In this document: positions 43,930-52,592 of the stretch, one piece after another
Layout: each line of letters starts with the position of its first letter
Position numbering within the stretch: position 1 is the first letter of the stretch
Assembly: GCA_022791455.1 (NCBI GenBank)
Contig: JAAVZC010000014.1
Location: 62,001 to 126,000, forward strand
Reading direction: 5' to 3'
DNA length: 64,000 nucleotides
Source: Eggerthellaceae bacterium
Lineage (GTDB): Bacteria; Actinomycetota; Coriobacteriia; Coriobacteriales; Eggerthellaceae
The notes under the pieces: model-generated
What the model was told of the DNA's origin: nothing
Database searches by the model: none
The model's input: only the letters and a program-made list of their open reading frames with translations
Made by a program: the position numbers and the translations under genes

Positions 43930-44301
43930 ATGGGTTTCATTATTCGCTGGATTGTGACCGCAGTGGCGGTGGCGGCGGCCGTTTGGCTGGTGCCAGGCTT
44001 CACCCTCATCGGCGGCGGCGCGGCATGGGCCGGCATCGCCGTGTTCGCGTTGGTGCTTTCGCTGGTGAACATCTCCATCAAGCCCATTCTGCAGGTGCTC
44101 TCGCTGCCGGTTACGGTGCTCACGCTGGGCATCTTCTACCTTATCGTGAACACGCTGCTGCTCTACATTGCCGCATGGCTGGCCAACGGACTGTTCGGCG
44201 CGGGCTTCCTCATCGAGTCTTTCGGCAGCGCGTTTGTGGCGTCTATCGTCATCTCTATCGTGAGCGCCATCGTGAACTCCATCGTGGGCGCTGACGCGTA
44301 G
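43930..44301 (+). CDS. YvlD-family (phage-holin-IV-like) membrane protein
   Basis: A 123-residue protein with four hydrophobic helices. The motif VNISIKPILQVLSLPVTVLTLG is the mark of the COG1950/YvlD family, common as chromosomal genes and unrelated to an actual prophage here. Function is unknown, with links to envelope stress in some Gram-positives. GAAAGGGG precedes the ATG. Confidence 0.9.
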   Translation: MGFIIRWIVTAVAVAAAVWLVPGFTLIGGGAAWAGIAVFALVLSLVNISIKPILQVLSLPVTVLTLGIFYLIVNTLLLYIAAWLANGLFGAGFLIESFGSAFVASIVISIVSAIVNSIVGADA

Positions 44302-44424
44302 GGCTAATCGCCTTTAAGTTAACGTTCAGGTTAAGGGAGTAAAAACGTCTGAAGGTTTCGCGCGGGCGCGGCGTGGCCGGGCCTATAGTATCGAAGCAGT
44401 TAAACCCATTGGAAAGGGGACCTT

Positions 44425-45420
44425 ATGCAAACCACACATGCAAAGGCCATCAAGTATCTGGGCATCGCCACCATCGTGCTGGCGGGCCTGACCATTCTTG
44501 GTTGCCTCATCGGATTCGTCGCTACCAGCGCCCTGAGCGCCTATAGCACCGCCTACTATCCCACCGCCGGCTACGGTCATCACGGCATGATGATGAGCGG
44601 CGGCTATTCGTCCGACTACATGGGAATGGCCGTGGCCTCGAGCATCTTCGGCGGCCTGCTGTTCTGGAAGCTGGCCTGCGCCGTTGTGGCGCTCATCGCC
44701 GGCATCATGGCCGTGCGGATGAAGGAGCCGAACGCCCATCAGCTGCACGTCGTGTTCATCTGGGCCATCATTGGCGCCATCTGCTCGCTGCTGGCTGGCA
44801 GCATCATCACCATGGCCCTGCTGATCATCATCGCGGTGTTCGCCGAGATGGATCGCAAGGCGCTTGATGCCCCGGTCGCCGCGCCCCAGCAGACCGTGCC
44901 GGCCGCTACCGTGACCGCCGCCCCGGCCAACACCGCATACGCCGCCGCCTATGGCGATGATATTCAGCCGGTTGCCGCGAGCGCCGTTGCCACTGCCGTA
45001 ACCGAAGCGCCGGTTGACCAGAAGAACGGCCCGGCCGTTGCCGAGAACGAGGCCATCTCCGAAGAGGCCACCGCGGCCGCTGCCACCTACGCCGCCGAGG
45101 CTTCCGCCGTCATCGAGCAGGCGGAGATGGACGCCGAGGGCGTTTCTGCCGACGTGGTTGAGACGGTCGAGGTAGTCGAGCTGAACGACGACGCCGCCAC
45201 TGCCGCCGATGCGGCCCTAGCCGAGGAAGCCCACATCGCCGAAGAGGGCGAGGCGGCTGCCGACTTCTACAAGGAAAACGCCGAGGCAGTGACCGAAGCT
45301 GCCGGCGACATCACCACCGCCGACCCTGATCCCAAGGCCATGGAGGACCAAGGCGAAGCGGAGGAGCTGAAGGCCGACAAGGACGTCACCGAAGCCCAGG
45401 ATTCCCCCAAGGAGCTGTAA
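44425..45420 (+). CDS. Membrane protein with long acidic Ala/Glu-rich tail
   Basis: A 331-residue protein I cannot assign. Three or four helices fill residues about 10-145, with a Tyr/Gly/His/Met-rich loop (YGHHGMMMSGGYSSDYMGM) that could bind metal. The remaining 185 residues are disordered and made mostly of Ala, Glu, Asp, Val and Thr. GGAAAGGGG precedes the ATG, and a terminator follows the stop. Confidence 0.8.
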   Translation: MQTTHAKAIKYLGIATIVLAGLTILGCLIGFVATSALSAYSTAYYPTAGYGHHGMMMSGGYSSDYMGMAVASSIFGGLLFWKLACAVVALIAGIMAVRMKEPNAHQLHVVFIWAIIGAICSLLAGSIITMALLIIIAVFAEMDRKALDAPVAAPQQTVPAATVTAAPANTAYAAAYGDDIQPVAASAVATAVTEAPVDQKNGPAVAENEAISEEATAAAATYAAEASAVIEQAEMDAEGVSADVVETVEVVELNDDAATAADAALAEEAHIAEEGEAAADFYKENAEAVTEAAGDITTADPDPKAMEDQGEAEELKADKDVTEAQDSPKEL

Positions 45421-45437
45421 AGCAACCAAGCTCACCA

Positions 45438-45462
45438 GGGCCGCCCACGGGCGGCCCTTTTT
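45438..45462 (+). terminator. Rho-independent terminator
   Basis: GGGCCGCCC-AC-GGGCGGCCC followed by TTTTT, 18 bases after the stop of the acidic-tailed protein gene. Confidence 0.85.
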
Positions 45463-45540
45463 GTAACGTTAGCGTACGGCCTCTTTGGTTTCGCGCTATC
45501 ATGACTCCTGCCCCATTTCCCTATATGAAAGGAGCACGCA

Positions 45541-46056
45541 ATGGACAAGCGTGTGTGCGATCTTATCAATCAGCAAATCAACAAGGAGCTCTACTCCGCC
45601 TACCTCTATCTGTCTATCGCCGACTACTACGAGGAAGAGGGCCTGAAGGGCTACGCCAACTACTACATGATCCAGGCACAGGAAGAGCGCGACCATGCGC
45701 TCATCTTCCGCAACTACCTGCATGAGAACGGCGAAAAAGTGGTGCTCGAGGCCATCGCCCAGCCCGACAAGGTGCTGGACAACTTCATGACCCCGCTGGA
45801 AGTGGCGCTGGAGCACGAGCAGTACGTGACGGCGCTCATCAACGGCATCTACGAAGCGGCGCTCGAGGCAAAGGACTTCCGCTGCCAGACCTTCCTGCAG
45901 TGGTTCATCACCGAGCAGCTGGAAGAAGAGGACAACGCCGAGGACATGATCACCAAGATGAAGCTGTTCGGCAGCGACCCGAAGGGCCTCTACGCGCTCG
46001 ACAGCGAATACGCCGCCCGCACCTACACCGTCCCCTCCCCCCTGGCTGGCAACTAA
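45541..46056 (+). CDS. ftnA: Ferritin
   Basis: A 171-residue four-helix ferritin that stores iron in a cytosolic 24-mer. The ferroxidase ligands are visible in NKELYSAYLY (first Glu) and AQEERDHALIF (Glu and His), with later Glu residues in LEHEQYVT and EEEDNAEDM. Length and end match bacterial non-haem ferritins. AAAGGAG precedes the ATG, and a strong terminator follows. Confidence 0.96.
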   Translation: MDKRVCDLINQQINKELYSAYLYLSIADYYEEEGLKGYANYYMIQAQEERDHALIFRNYLHENGEKVVLEAIAQPDKVLDNFMTPLEVALEHEQYVTALINGIYEAALEAKDFRCQTFLQWFITEQLEEEDNAEDMITKMKLFGSDPKGLYALDSEYAARTYTVPSPLAGN

Positions 46057-46072
46057 CCACAACCGCAACCAA

Positions 46073-46100
46073 GAAAAGGCCCTTCGGGGCCTTTTCTTTT
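46073..46100 (+). terminator. Rho-independent terminator after ferritin
   Basis: GAAAAGGCCC-TTCG-GGGCCTTTTC, a 10-bp stem with a stable TTCG loop, then TTTT. Confidence 0.9.
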
Positions 46101-46140
46101 GCGCGGAAACGCAAGGGCGAACAGGACGTCAGGCGGCAAA

Positions 46141-46249
46141 GTCAACCAACCAGCGGGGTGGGGCGGCCCTCACCAAGCGAGTTCCGCAGCGCAGCGAGGA
46201 CTGTCTGAGCGACTGAGGGTTGCCCCGCCCCGCTCCCCCGCGAGGAGGC
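46141..46249. repeat. Repeat family C, copy 2
   Basis: Same ends as copy 1 at 31481 (AACCAGCGGGG... and ...GCCCCGCCCCGC) and the shared centre GAGTTCCGCA and GACTGTCTGAGCGACTGAGG. The terminator hairpin of copy 1 is replaced by GCGCAGCGAG. It lies between ferritin and the converging YhgE/Pip gene. Confidence 0.8.
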
Positions 46250-46258
46250 CCGGCAACA

Positions 46259-48445
46259 TTAAGCCACAAGCTTGGAAGATTCCACTTTCTCCACGTACCA
46301 GTGCATGAACTTCGAGAGCGGCTTGCGCAGGCCCAGCCCTAGGATGGCGAAGGGCACGATGAACAGCGCCAAGAGCCCCATGGAAACCCAGAAGTCGTTG
46401 CCCGCAGTGCCCATCATGGCAGCGCGCATGGCGTTCACCACGTGGGTAGCGGGCAGCCACGGGCTCAGCACCTGCACGAATTCTGGCAGAATCTGCAGCG
46501 GGAACGAGCCGCCGCAGCCCGTTACCTGCACAATAAGCAGCAGCACGGCAATGGCCTTGCCCAGGTTGGCGAAGGTGGCCACCAGGGCGTAGATGATGAA
46601 GGTGAACACCAGGCCGGCGGCCCAGAACACCAGCATCAGCAGGAACGGATGCACGTGCTGCACCTGCAGGAAGAAGATGTTGCCAAGCCCCATGACGGTG
46701 GTTTGCGCGAGCGACAGAGCCGCAAGCGTGCAGAAGCGGCCGAGGAAGAGCTGGCGAGGCTTGGGGTTCACCAGGTCGGTTTCTTGCTTGCGGGAGAGCG
46801 CCGGCTTCACCGTCACCAGCAGCAAGAGCGAGCCGATGAACAGGCCGAGCGTGGTGTAGAAGGGCGCCATGGCCGAGCCGAAGTTGTCGACGGGGAACAG
46901 CGCCACGCGGTCGATGGCCACGGGGGCCGCCAGCGCTTGAGCGAGGGTTTGGGCGTCTCCGCCCAGGATCTCTTTCAGCTGATCGATGTCGCCGGAGATA
47001 AGGGCGGAGTCTACCGAATCCGCCAGCTGCCCTAGTTCTTCGGCAGTCTGGCCCAGCTTATCGCACAGCTCTTCGATGCGGGTGCCGGCGTCGGACATCA
47101 GGCTGTTGGCAGAATCGGCGGTGGCGGACAGCTCGTCCACGGCGCTGCCCAGGCGCTTGTCCTCCACCTCCATCTTCTCCACCACTTTGGACACCTGGTC
47201 CGCCAGCTGCTGAAGCTGCGGCTTCATATTGGTTTCGTAATCGTCTTTTGCCTGGTCAAGCGAGTTTTGAGCGTCGGAGATGTGATCCTTCACCGTCTGG
47301 CGCGCGCCCTCCACGTCGGTAAGCCCACTTGCCAGCTGTTCGCCCGCCTGCTTCAGACTCTCGGCGGCGCGGTCCATCTGATCGGCCGTGTTGTTCATAG
47401 AGGCAATGGCGGCGTCGAAGGCCGGCTGCTGCTCTTCGGGCACCTGGTCGCGGAAGCCCTCCAGTCGCTCTATCAACTCGCGGTAGCGGGAAGCGGCGTC
47501 GGCGGCGCGCGTGGAAAGTCCCTCCAGCGCCGTTGCCCCCTTGTTCGCATCGCCCAGCGCAGCGTCGAAGGCGGCGTCGGCCGCCGTTCCTACCGCCGCG
47601 AACTGCCCAGAGGCACTGCTCAGGGCGTCGGACAAGTTGCCGGCCGCCCCCTTCAGCGTATCCACCGCGCTCGAGGCGGCTGCCACCGAAGTCTCCACCG
47701 GGTCCTTGACTTCCGCAGCACCGCTCTGCGCCTTCGCCAGCAAATCCACCGACCCGGACACGATGCCCTGCGAGCTCTCCACCAGACCGCTGTAGAGCCC
47801 CAGCACCTCTTTGGTGCGCGTAAGCCCCGCGCCCACTTCCCGCACGCGGTCGGAAATGCGGCCCAAGTCGCCGTCGAGGTCGTTCTCATCGGCGTACTGG
47901 GAGATGGACTGGGCCACCCCCAGCGCCACTTCCGCCATGGTCTTGGCGAACACCTCGTTTACCTGGTACGTTACGGTATCGGCCCCTTGGTCGGTGATTT
48001 TAGGAGCTACAGCCGACTTCTTCTCGTTGGAGTAGTAGATGATCTGGGCGTGCTGCATGTCGTCGGAGTAGAAGGTGAGCATGTCGCGGCTGAAGCTGGC
48101 GGGAATGACCACCGCGGCGTAGTATTTGCCGGACTTCGCTCCCTCCACGGCGTCATCTTCGTCGGTGAACACCCAGTGGATCTGATCGTTGGCCCGCAGC
48201 GCGGCCACCACTTTCTCGCCGATGTTCATGTCGATGGGCACGATGTCGCTCTTGTAGCCCTCGTCGCAGTTCGCCACCGCCACCATCAGGTTGCCGGTGT
48301 TGTCGAAGGCGTTCCAGCAGGCAATGACGTTGTACCAGCTGAAGATGGACGGAATGAGAATGAGTCCCAGCGTGATGATGATGCAAACGGTGTTGGAGAA
48401 CAGCCGCTTCATGTCGTCGCGGAAGATGCGCCAAATATTAGCCAT
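46259..48445 (-). CDS. YhgE/Pip-family membrane protein (second of pair)
   Basis: A 728-residue protein. One helix near residues 15-38 is followed by the conserved YNVIACWNAFDNTGNLMVAV block. A long coiled-coil region outside the membrane follows (about 160-510), and five or six helices complete an ABC-2-like C-terminal half. This is the YhgE/Pip plan, related to phage-infection proteins and EsaA. The ATG at 48445 follows GGGGAGGTG and overlaps the upstream paralogue by eight bases. Function is unknown. Export or cell-surface roles are proposed for the family. Confidence 0.92.
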   Translation of the reverse strand: MANIWRIFRDDMKRLFSNTVCIIITLGLILIPSIFSWYNVIACWNAFDNTGNLMVAVANCDEGYKSDIVPIDMNIGEKVVAALRANDQIHWVFTDEDDAVEGAKSGKYYAAVVIPASFSRDMLTFYSDDMQHAQIIYYSNEKKSAVAPKITDQGADTVTYQVNEVFAKTMAEVALGVAQSISQYADENDLDGDLGRISDRVREVGAGLTRTKEVLGLYSGLVESSQGIVSGSVDLLAKAQSGAAEVKDPVETSVAAASSAVDTLKGAAGNLSDALSSASGQFAAVGTAADAAFDAALGDANKGATALEGLSTRAADAASRYRELIERLEGFRDQVPEEQQPAFDAAIASMNNTADQMDRAAESLKQAGEQLASGLTDVEGARQTVKDHISDAQNSLDQAKDDYETNMKPQLQQLADQVSKVVEKMEVEDKRLGSAVDELSATADSANSLMSDAGTRIEELCDKLGQTAEELGQLADSVDSALISGDIDQLKEILGGDAQTLAQALAAPVAIDRVALFPVDNFGSAMAPFYTTLGLFIGSLLLLVTVKPALSRKQETDLVNPKPRQLFLGRFCTLAALSLAQTTVMGLGNIFFLQVQHVHPFLLMLVFWAAGLVFTFIIYALVATFANLGKAIAVLLLIVQVTGCGGSFPLQILPEFVQVLSPWLPATHVVNAMRAAMMGTAGNDFWVSMGLLALFIVPFAILGLGLRKPLSKFMHWYVEKVESSKLVA

Positions 48446-51116
48446 GGTGCACCTCCCCTGCATCGGGCTCGCCCGGTGTTGGGGGCGCGGACGGCGCGAC
48501 GGCGCCCGCCCCAGCCGCCGCAGTTGCCGCTACCGGCGTTGCAGCCGCAGCCGCTTCCGCAGACATTCCCTCTTCCTCCATCGCGTGGCGATGGGCATAC
48601 AGGTTCATGATGCTCTCTTCGCTCATGGAGTCCAGGCGCAGCTGGCGATCCAGGCTGTAGCGCAGGCTCTCCAGCACCACCAAGAACACGAATTCCAGGC
48701 ACACCCACACCAGCCATAGCGTCAGCAGCACCACTTTCTCGAGCGGAGTCACGGCGAATACCACCGCCAGCACCACCGGCACCACCACGCCCAGCACGAT
48801 GGAGCCGCGGATGAGCTTGGGGTACCAGCGTTTGAAGCGCTCGATGCGATGCTCAAGCTCTTCGCGGTACTCGTCGCGTGCCGCGAGCGCTCGCACCAGC
48901 TGGGACATCCGGTAGCGGCGCCCGGGGATGGTCACGTTCTCGCCGTTGAAGATGCCACCTTCGCGCACCTGGCGCGCCACCATGCGGTTCACGTTCGCCA
49001 AATAGGGCCGTACCAAAAGCCCCAGCGCCATGAACAGGGCGAAGAACAACACCAGCATTCCCAGCATTTCCAGGTACTGGTTGCCGTAGAAGCCGCAGAT
49101 GGCCTCGCGCATGGCGTTGATGCCGTAGGTGAAGGGCAAGAACGGGTACACCGCCTGGAAGAAGGCGGAGGTCATTTCAACGGGGTAGATGCCGGTGCCG
49201 CCGGGAATTTGGGCGAACACCAAGATGACGCAGATGCCCTTGCCAATGTGCTGCAGCGTAACTGAAAGCGCGTAGATGATGGAGAGGTACGCGAGCGCCG
49301 TGACCACCGCCGCAAAGAACAGCGCCGGAGCGCTGACGGTTTCCACGCCAATCACCAGAATGCCGGCAATGCAGATGACGGCCTGGAAGGTGACCATGAT
49401 GGCCAGCAAAAGGAACCGCCCCAGATAGCGCTGGGCCAAGGTGAGGTTTTTGATGCCCTCGCCGTCCACCTCTTGCTTCAGCACCACCATCAGCATGAAG
49501 GCGCCAATCCAGAAGGTAAGGTTGAGGAACAGCGGCGCCATGGCCGACCCGTAAGCGTTCAGGGGGTAGAGTTCTTCGGTTTTCAGCTGGGTGGGCGATT
49601 CCATGAAATCGGCGATCTGGGCGGCATCCACCCCGTCTTCGCCGAACAGCTTCACGATAATGTTCGAGTTCAGGATGGCGGAAACGTCGTCGCGGGCCGA
49701 GGAGAGGCTGTCCCGCAAGTCCACCAGCAGCTCATCCGTCTGGCCGATGGCATCCTTGAACGAACCGATGGTGGCGTCCAGCTGGTCGAGCAGCAGCACC
49801 GTCTCGTCTACCAGCGAGGTCTGGCTGCCCACCGTGGCAGACAGGGTGGCGGCCGCCTGCGCGAGCGAGGACAAGTCGCCGGAAAGCCCCGGCAGCGTAG
49901 TGCCGAAGAGCGAGTTGGAAAGGTCGGAGGTGGTGGCAGTGGCGGATTGCGCCGCCTGATCCAGCTGGCTCACCGCCGTCCCAATGGCCTCGGTGGTTTG
50001 GCCGGCATCGTCTTGCGCCTGCTGCAGGCTTTCCAGCAGCTGCTGGGCATCGGCCACGCGCTCTTCCAGCTGCGACACCACCTGCTGCAAGGGTTCGCGC
50101 AGCGGCGAGTCTTCCGGCAGCGCTTCCAGCTGGCCGCGCAATTTCTCCAGCAGCGCCTTGTTCTCTTCGTTCACCTGATTGGCGCGGGCCATTACTTCCG
50201 ACAGGCTGCCGCGCACGTTGCCGAGCGCCTCGCTTGCATCCGCCATGGCGGCGTTGGTGTCGGCCGACGCCTTCCCCGCCGAGGTGATGGCCTGGCTCAC
50301 CAGCGGCATTGCCTTGCCAGAGAATAGCTGCACCTGCTGCTGCAGTTGCGAGGCCACCGACGCCACCGACTTCAGCGATTCCGCCGCGTCTTGGGCGGCC
50401 GTGCGCGCTTCCGCCAGCGACTGGCGCGCTTCGGCGGTTTTCTCCAGCGCCTTGTCGGAGCCAGACGCAATCTCCCCCAACGCGCTGTGGGCCTCGTCCA
50501 GCGAGGCGATGACCGTCGTGATCTTGGTATTGGTCTCGGCCTTCGAGTCTTCCACATGGGCCGCCGACTCGTCGAGGAACTTGTCCAGCGCCTCGGAGGC
50601 CACGTCGCTTACGGTGGAGACGAAGGTGGAGTTGATGGTGCGGTCCAGCGTGCTAGCCCCGGTGTCGGTGATCTTCGGCGCCACCGGACCCGCCTTTTCG
50701 TTCACATAATAGGAAATCTCCGGCGACTGGAAATGGCCGGTGGTAAGCGTCAGCAGCCGCTCCGTGAAGTCCGGCGGAATGACGAAGAAGGCGTAGCTCT
50801 CCCCCGCTTCCACTTGCGCATGGGCGTCGTCATAATTGGTGAACACCCAGTCCAGCTGGTCGTTCTCTTGCAGCTTCTCCACAATCATGTCGCCCACGTG
50901 CATCTCGCCCGTGAGCTCACTTGATGCCCCTTCGTCCTGGTTCACCACGCACACGCGCAAATGCCCCGTGTTCTCGTAGGGGTTCCAGAAGGCCACCACG
51001 TTGTACCAGGTATAAGCGGAAGGCAGCACCAGCAGGGCGAAAATGACTACCAGGGCGGCAGGCGTTTTCAGCAAGCGCAGCACATCGCGCTTAAGCACCC
51101 GAAACACGTTGCCCAT
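48438..51116 (-). CDS. YhgE/Pip-family membrane protein (first of pair)
   Basis: An 892-residue paralogue of the next gene. It opens with a helix and the YNVVAFWNPYENTGHLRVCVVNQDEG block. A long helical region follows (about 190-545), then a six-helix C-terminal half. It differs by about 160 extra residues at the end with two more helices and an Ala/Pro-rich tail. The ATG at 51116 was chosen because the upstream frame has no family similarity. The pair overlaps, so a heteromeric complex is likely. Confidence 0.9.
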   Translation of the reverse strand: MGNVFRVLKRDVLRLLKTPAALVVIFALLVLPSAYTWYNVVAFWNPYENTGHLRVCVVNQDEGASSELTGEMHVGDMIVEKLQENDQLDWVFTNYDDAHAQVEAGESYAFFVIPPDFTERLLTLTTGHFQSPEISYYVNEKAGPVAPKITDTGASTLDRTINSTFVSTVSDVASEALDKFLDESAAHVEDSKAETNTKITTVIASLDEAHSALGEIASGSDKALEKTAEARQSLAEARTAAQDAAESLKSVASVASQLQQQVQLFSGKAMPLVSQAITSAGKASADTNAAMADASEALGNVRGSLSEVMARANQVNEENKALLEKLRGQLEALPEDSPLREPLQQVVSQLEERVADAQQLLESLQQAQDDAGQTTEAIGTAVSQLDQAAQSATATTSDLSNSLFGTTLPGLSGDLSSLAQAAATLSATVGSQTSLVDETVLLLDQLDATIGSFKDAIGQTDELLVDLRDSLSSARDDVSAILNSNIIVKLFGEDGVDAAQIADFMESPTQLKTEELYPLNAYGSAMAPLFLNLTFWIGAFMLMVVLKQEVDGEGIKNLTLAQRYLGRFLLLAIMVTFQAVICIAGILVIGVETVSAPALFFAAVVTALAYLSIIYALSVTLQHIGKGICVILVFAQIPGGTGIYPVEMTSAFFQAVYPFLPFTYGINAMREAICGFYGNQYLEMLGMLVLFFALFMALGLLVRPYLANVNRMVARQVREGGIFNGENVTIPGRRYRMSQLVRALAARDEYREELEHRIERFKRWYPKLIRGSIVLGVVVPVVLAVVFAVTPLEKVVLLTLWLVWVCLEFVFLVVLESLRYSLDRQLRLDSMSEESIMNLYAHRHAMEEEGMSAEAAAAATPVAATAAAGAGAVAPSAPPTPGEPDAGEVHHG

Positions 51117-51328
51117 AACCCGCCGAACCCTTTCCGCTTCCCGCTGTCCTCCAGCCGCCTGCTTCTCGTAAATGAAAATAGTAGCGCACCAATCAACGCA
51201 CATCTGACGGTCGATGCAAGTTTGTCAACATCCATCCTCCAACGACACTACGCGCCCCGAATTTCCTTCTCCCAGTGGCTATCATCGAGAGCGGGCCTTT
51301 TGGCCCCATGATAGAAAGAAGGTACAAC

Positions 51329-52075
51329 ATGACAAGATCAGGTAAAGTCCTGCATCAGCTGAAAGTAGCGTCGAACTACTCTAAGCTTGCATTTCACAAA
51401 GACGGCCCTCGCAGCTTCAAGCGCGGTCAGGGGGCGCTGCTGAAAGTTGCCTACAAGTTCGGCAAGAAGGGCACCATCAGCTTCCGCAAGCTTTGCAAGA
51501 CGCTGGGCTGGGATTGCGACGAAGTGCGCGACACGGTGAAGATTGCCCAGGAAAACGGCTACATCACGCTGGGCAAGACCAAGAAGGGCAAGAACGCTGT
51601 CTGCCTTACCGCCAAGGGCGTTGAAGTGGTGGAGAAGCGCCTTGCCGCCGAAGACCGCGCCGCTGACGAGATTATGCGCGACGTGACCGACGAAGAGCGC
51701 GAGGCGCTGCTGGCCATCACCGGCAAGATTATCGCCAACTGCCAGGCCATGGGCGTGGACTACCGCGTGATTCGCGTGAAGCCGAATGGCTCGCGCAAGG
51801 CCCACATTGCCGAGTGGGGCGGCGGCCACGGCCACGCCGGCCACCGCAAGCACGGTCATCACGACGACCACAAGCACGAGGGTCGTAAGGGCGAAGGGCG
51901 CGGTAAGAAGTGCTCCGGCCACGGCAAAAAGCACGGCGACGGTTGCGGCAAGGGCAAAGGCCACGGCAAGGGCGCGAAGGCTGACCGCGGCTACAAGCCC
52001 TGCAAAAGCTACAAGCACTGCGACGAAAAAGGCAGCCGCTGCTGCCACGTAAAGCGCGCCAACCGCAAAAAGTAA
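51329..52075 (+). CDS. Winged-helix (MarR-like) protein with His/Cys/Lys-rich tail
   Basis: A 248-residue protein. Residues about 30-140 look like a MarR-type winged helix (ISFRKLCKTLGWDCDEVRDT, then NAVCLTAKGVEVVEKRL, then TDEEREALLAI). From about residue 164 to the end the chain is Gly/His/Lys-rich (GGGHGHAGHRKHGHHDDHKH) with six Cys in the last 55 residues. The tail could bind Ni, Zn or Cu, or nucleic acid. AGAAAGAAGG precedes the ATG. No target gene is adjacent in the same direction. I do not know this architecture as a named family. Confidence 0.8.
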   Translation: MTRSGKVLHQLKVASNYSKLAFHKDGPRSFKRGQGALLKVAYKFGKKGTISFRKLCKTLGWDCDEVRDTVKIAQENGYITLGKTKKGKNAVCLTAKGVEVVEKRLAAEDRAADEIMRDVTDEEREALLAITGKIIANCQAMGVDYRVIRVKPNGSRKAHIAEWGGGHGHAGHRKHGHHDDHKHEGRKGEGRGKKCSGHGKKHGDGCGKGKGHGKGAKADRGYKPCKSYKHCDEKGSRCCHVKRANRKK

Positions 52076-52091
52076 GCAGCATAAATCCCCA

Positions 52092-52535
52092 GGACCCAAA
52101 ACCCCGCCATGCCCCACACGGCCGTGGGGGATGGCCGCATTCTCGATCCCCGATCCCCACCGCGGGATCCAAAACCCCGTCGAGCCCCACAAATCCAGCC
52201 TATTTCGTGGGGCTCGACCGCATTTTCGGTCCTAGCTTTTTTCTCGCAGCCCCCTTCGGGACCCAAAACCCCGCCATGCCCCACACCGCCGTGGGGGATG
52301 GCCGCATTCTCGATCCCCGATCCCCATCGCGGGACCCAAAAGCCCGCCTCGTCCACGGCATTTGCCAACCCCGAGACCGAAAACCCCGCTTCGTCCACCT
52401 GCCGAACGCGATTTCGGTGGACGAGGCCGCATTCTTGATCCCAGGCTCGCTGCGGTCGACCCACAAAGGATCCAAAACCCCGCTTCGTCCACCAATCATG
52501 TCCGATCACGGTGGATGAGGCGGAATTTTTGGTCC
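52092..52535. repeat. Repeat family D, array of hairpin units
   Basis: Five full units and one half-unit fill the 517-base gap between two convergent genes. Each opens GGAYCCAAAACCCCG-like and closes CCGCATTYTYGRTCC-like. Units at 52092-52149 and 52259-52316 are 58 nt with a six-base loop. Units at 52165-52232, 52374-52441 and 52468-52535 are 68 nt with a 16-base loop. A half-unit lies at about 52332-52369. Stem sequence differs between units but stays paired (GTCGAGCCCCAC with GTGGGGCTCGAC, CTTCGTCCACC with GGTGGACGAGG). The rest of the gap shows nothing. Confidence 0.85.
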
Positions 52536-52592
52536 TGGGATCATGCCGAAGAGGTTCCAAAGGACGCGAAGGGATCAACCGGCAAGCACGCG

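Noticed and set aside
43930-44301. Prophage holin
   Set aside because: The family name mentions phage holin, but no phage genes are near and YvlD-like genes are ordinary chromosomal genes.
44318-44334. GTTAA pair as response-regulator box upstream of 44425
   Set aside because: Spacing is 12, not the usual 11, and there is no supporting promoter geometry.
52092-52535. CRISPR array
   Set aside because: Units contain paired stems and have no constant repeat with unique spacers of even length. No cas genes are near.
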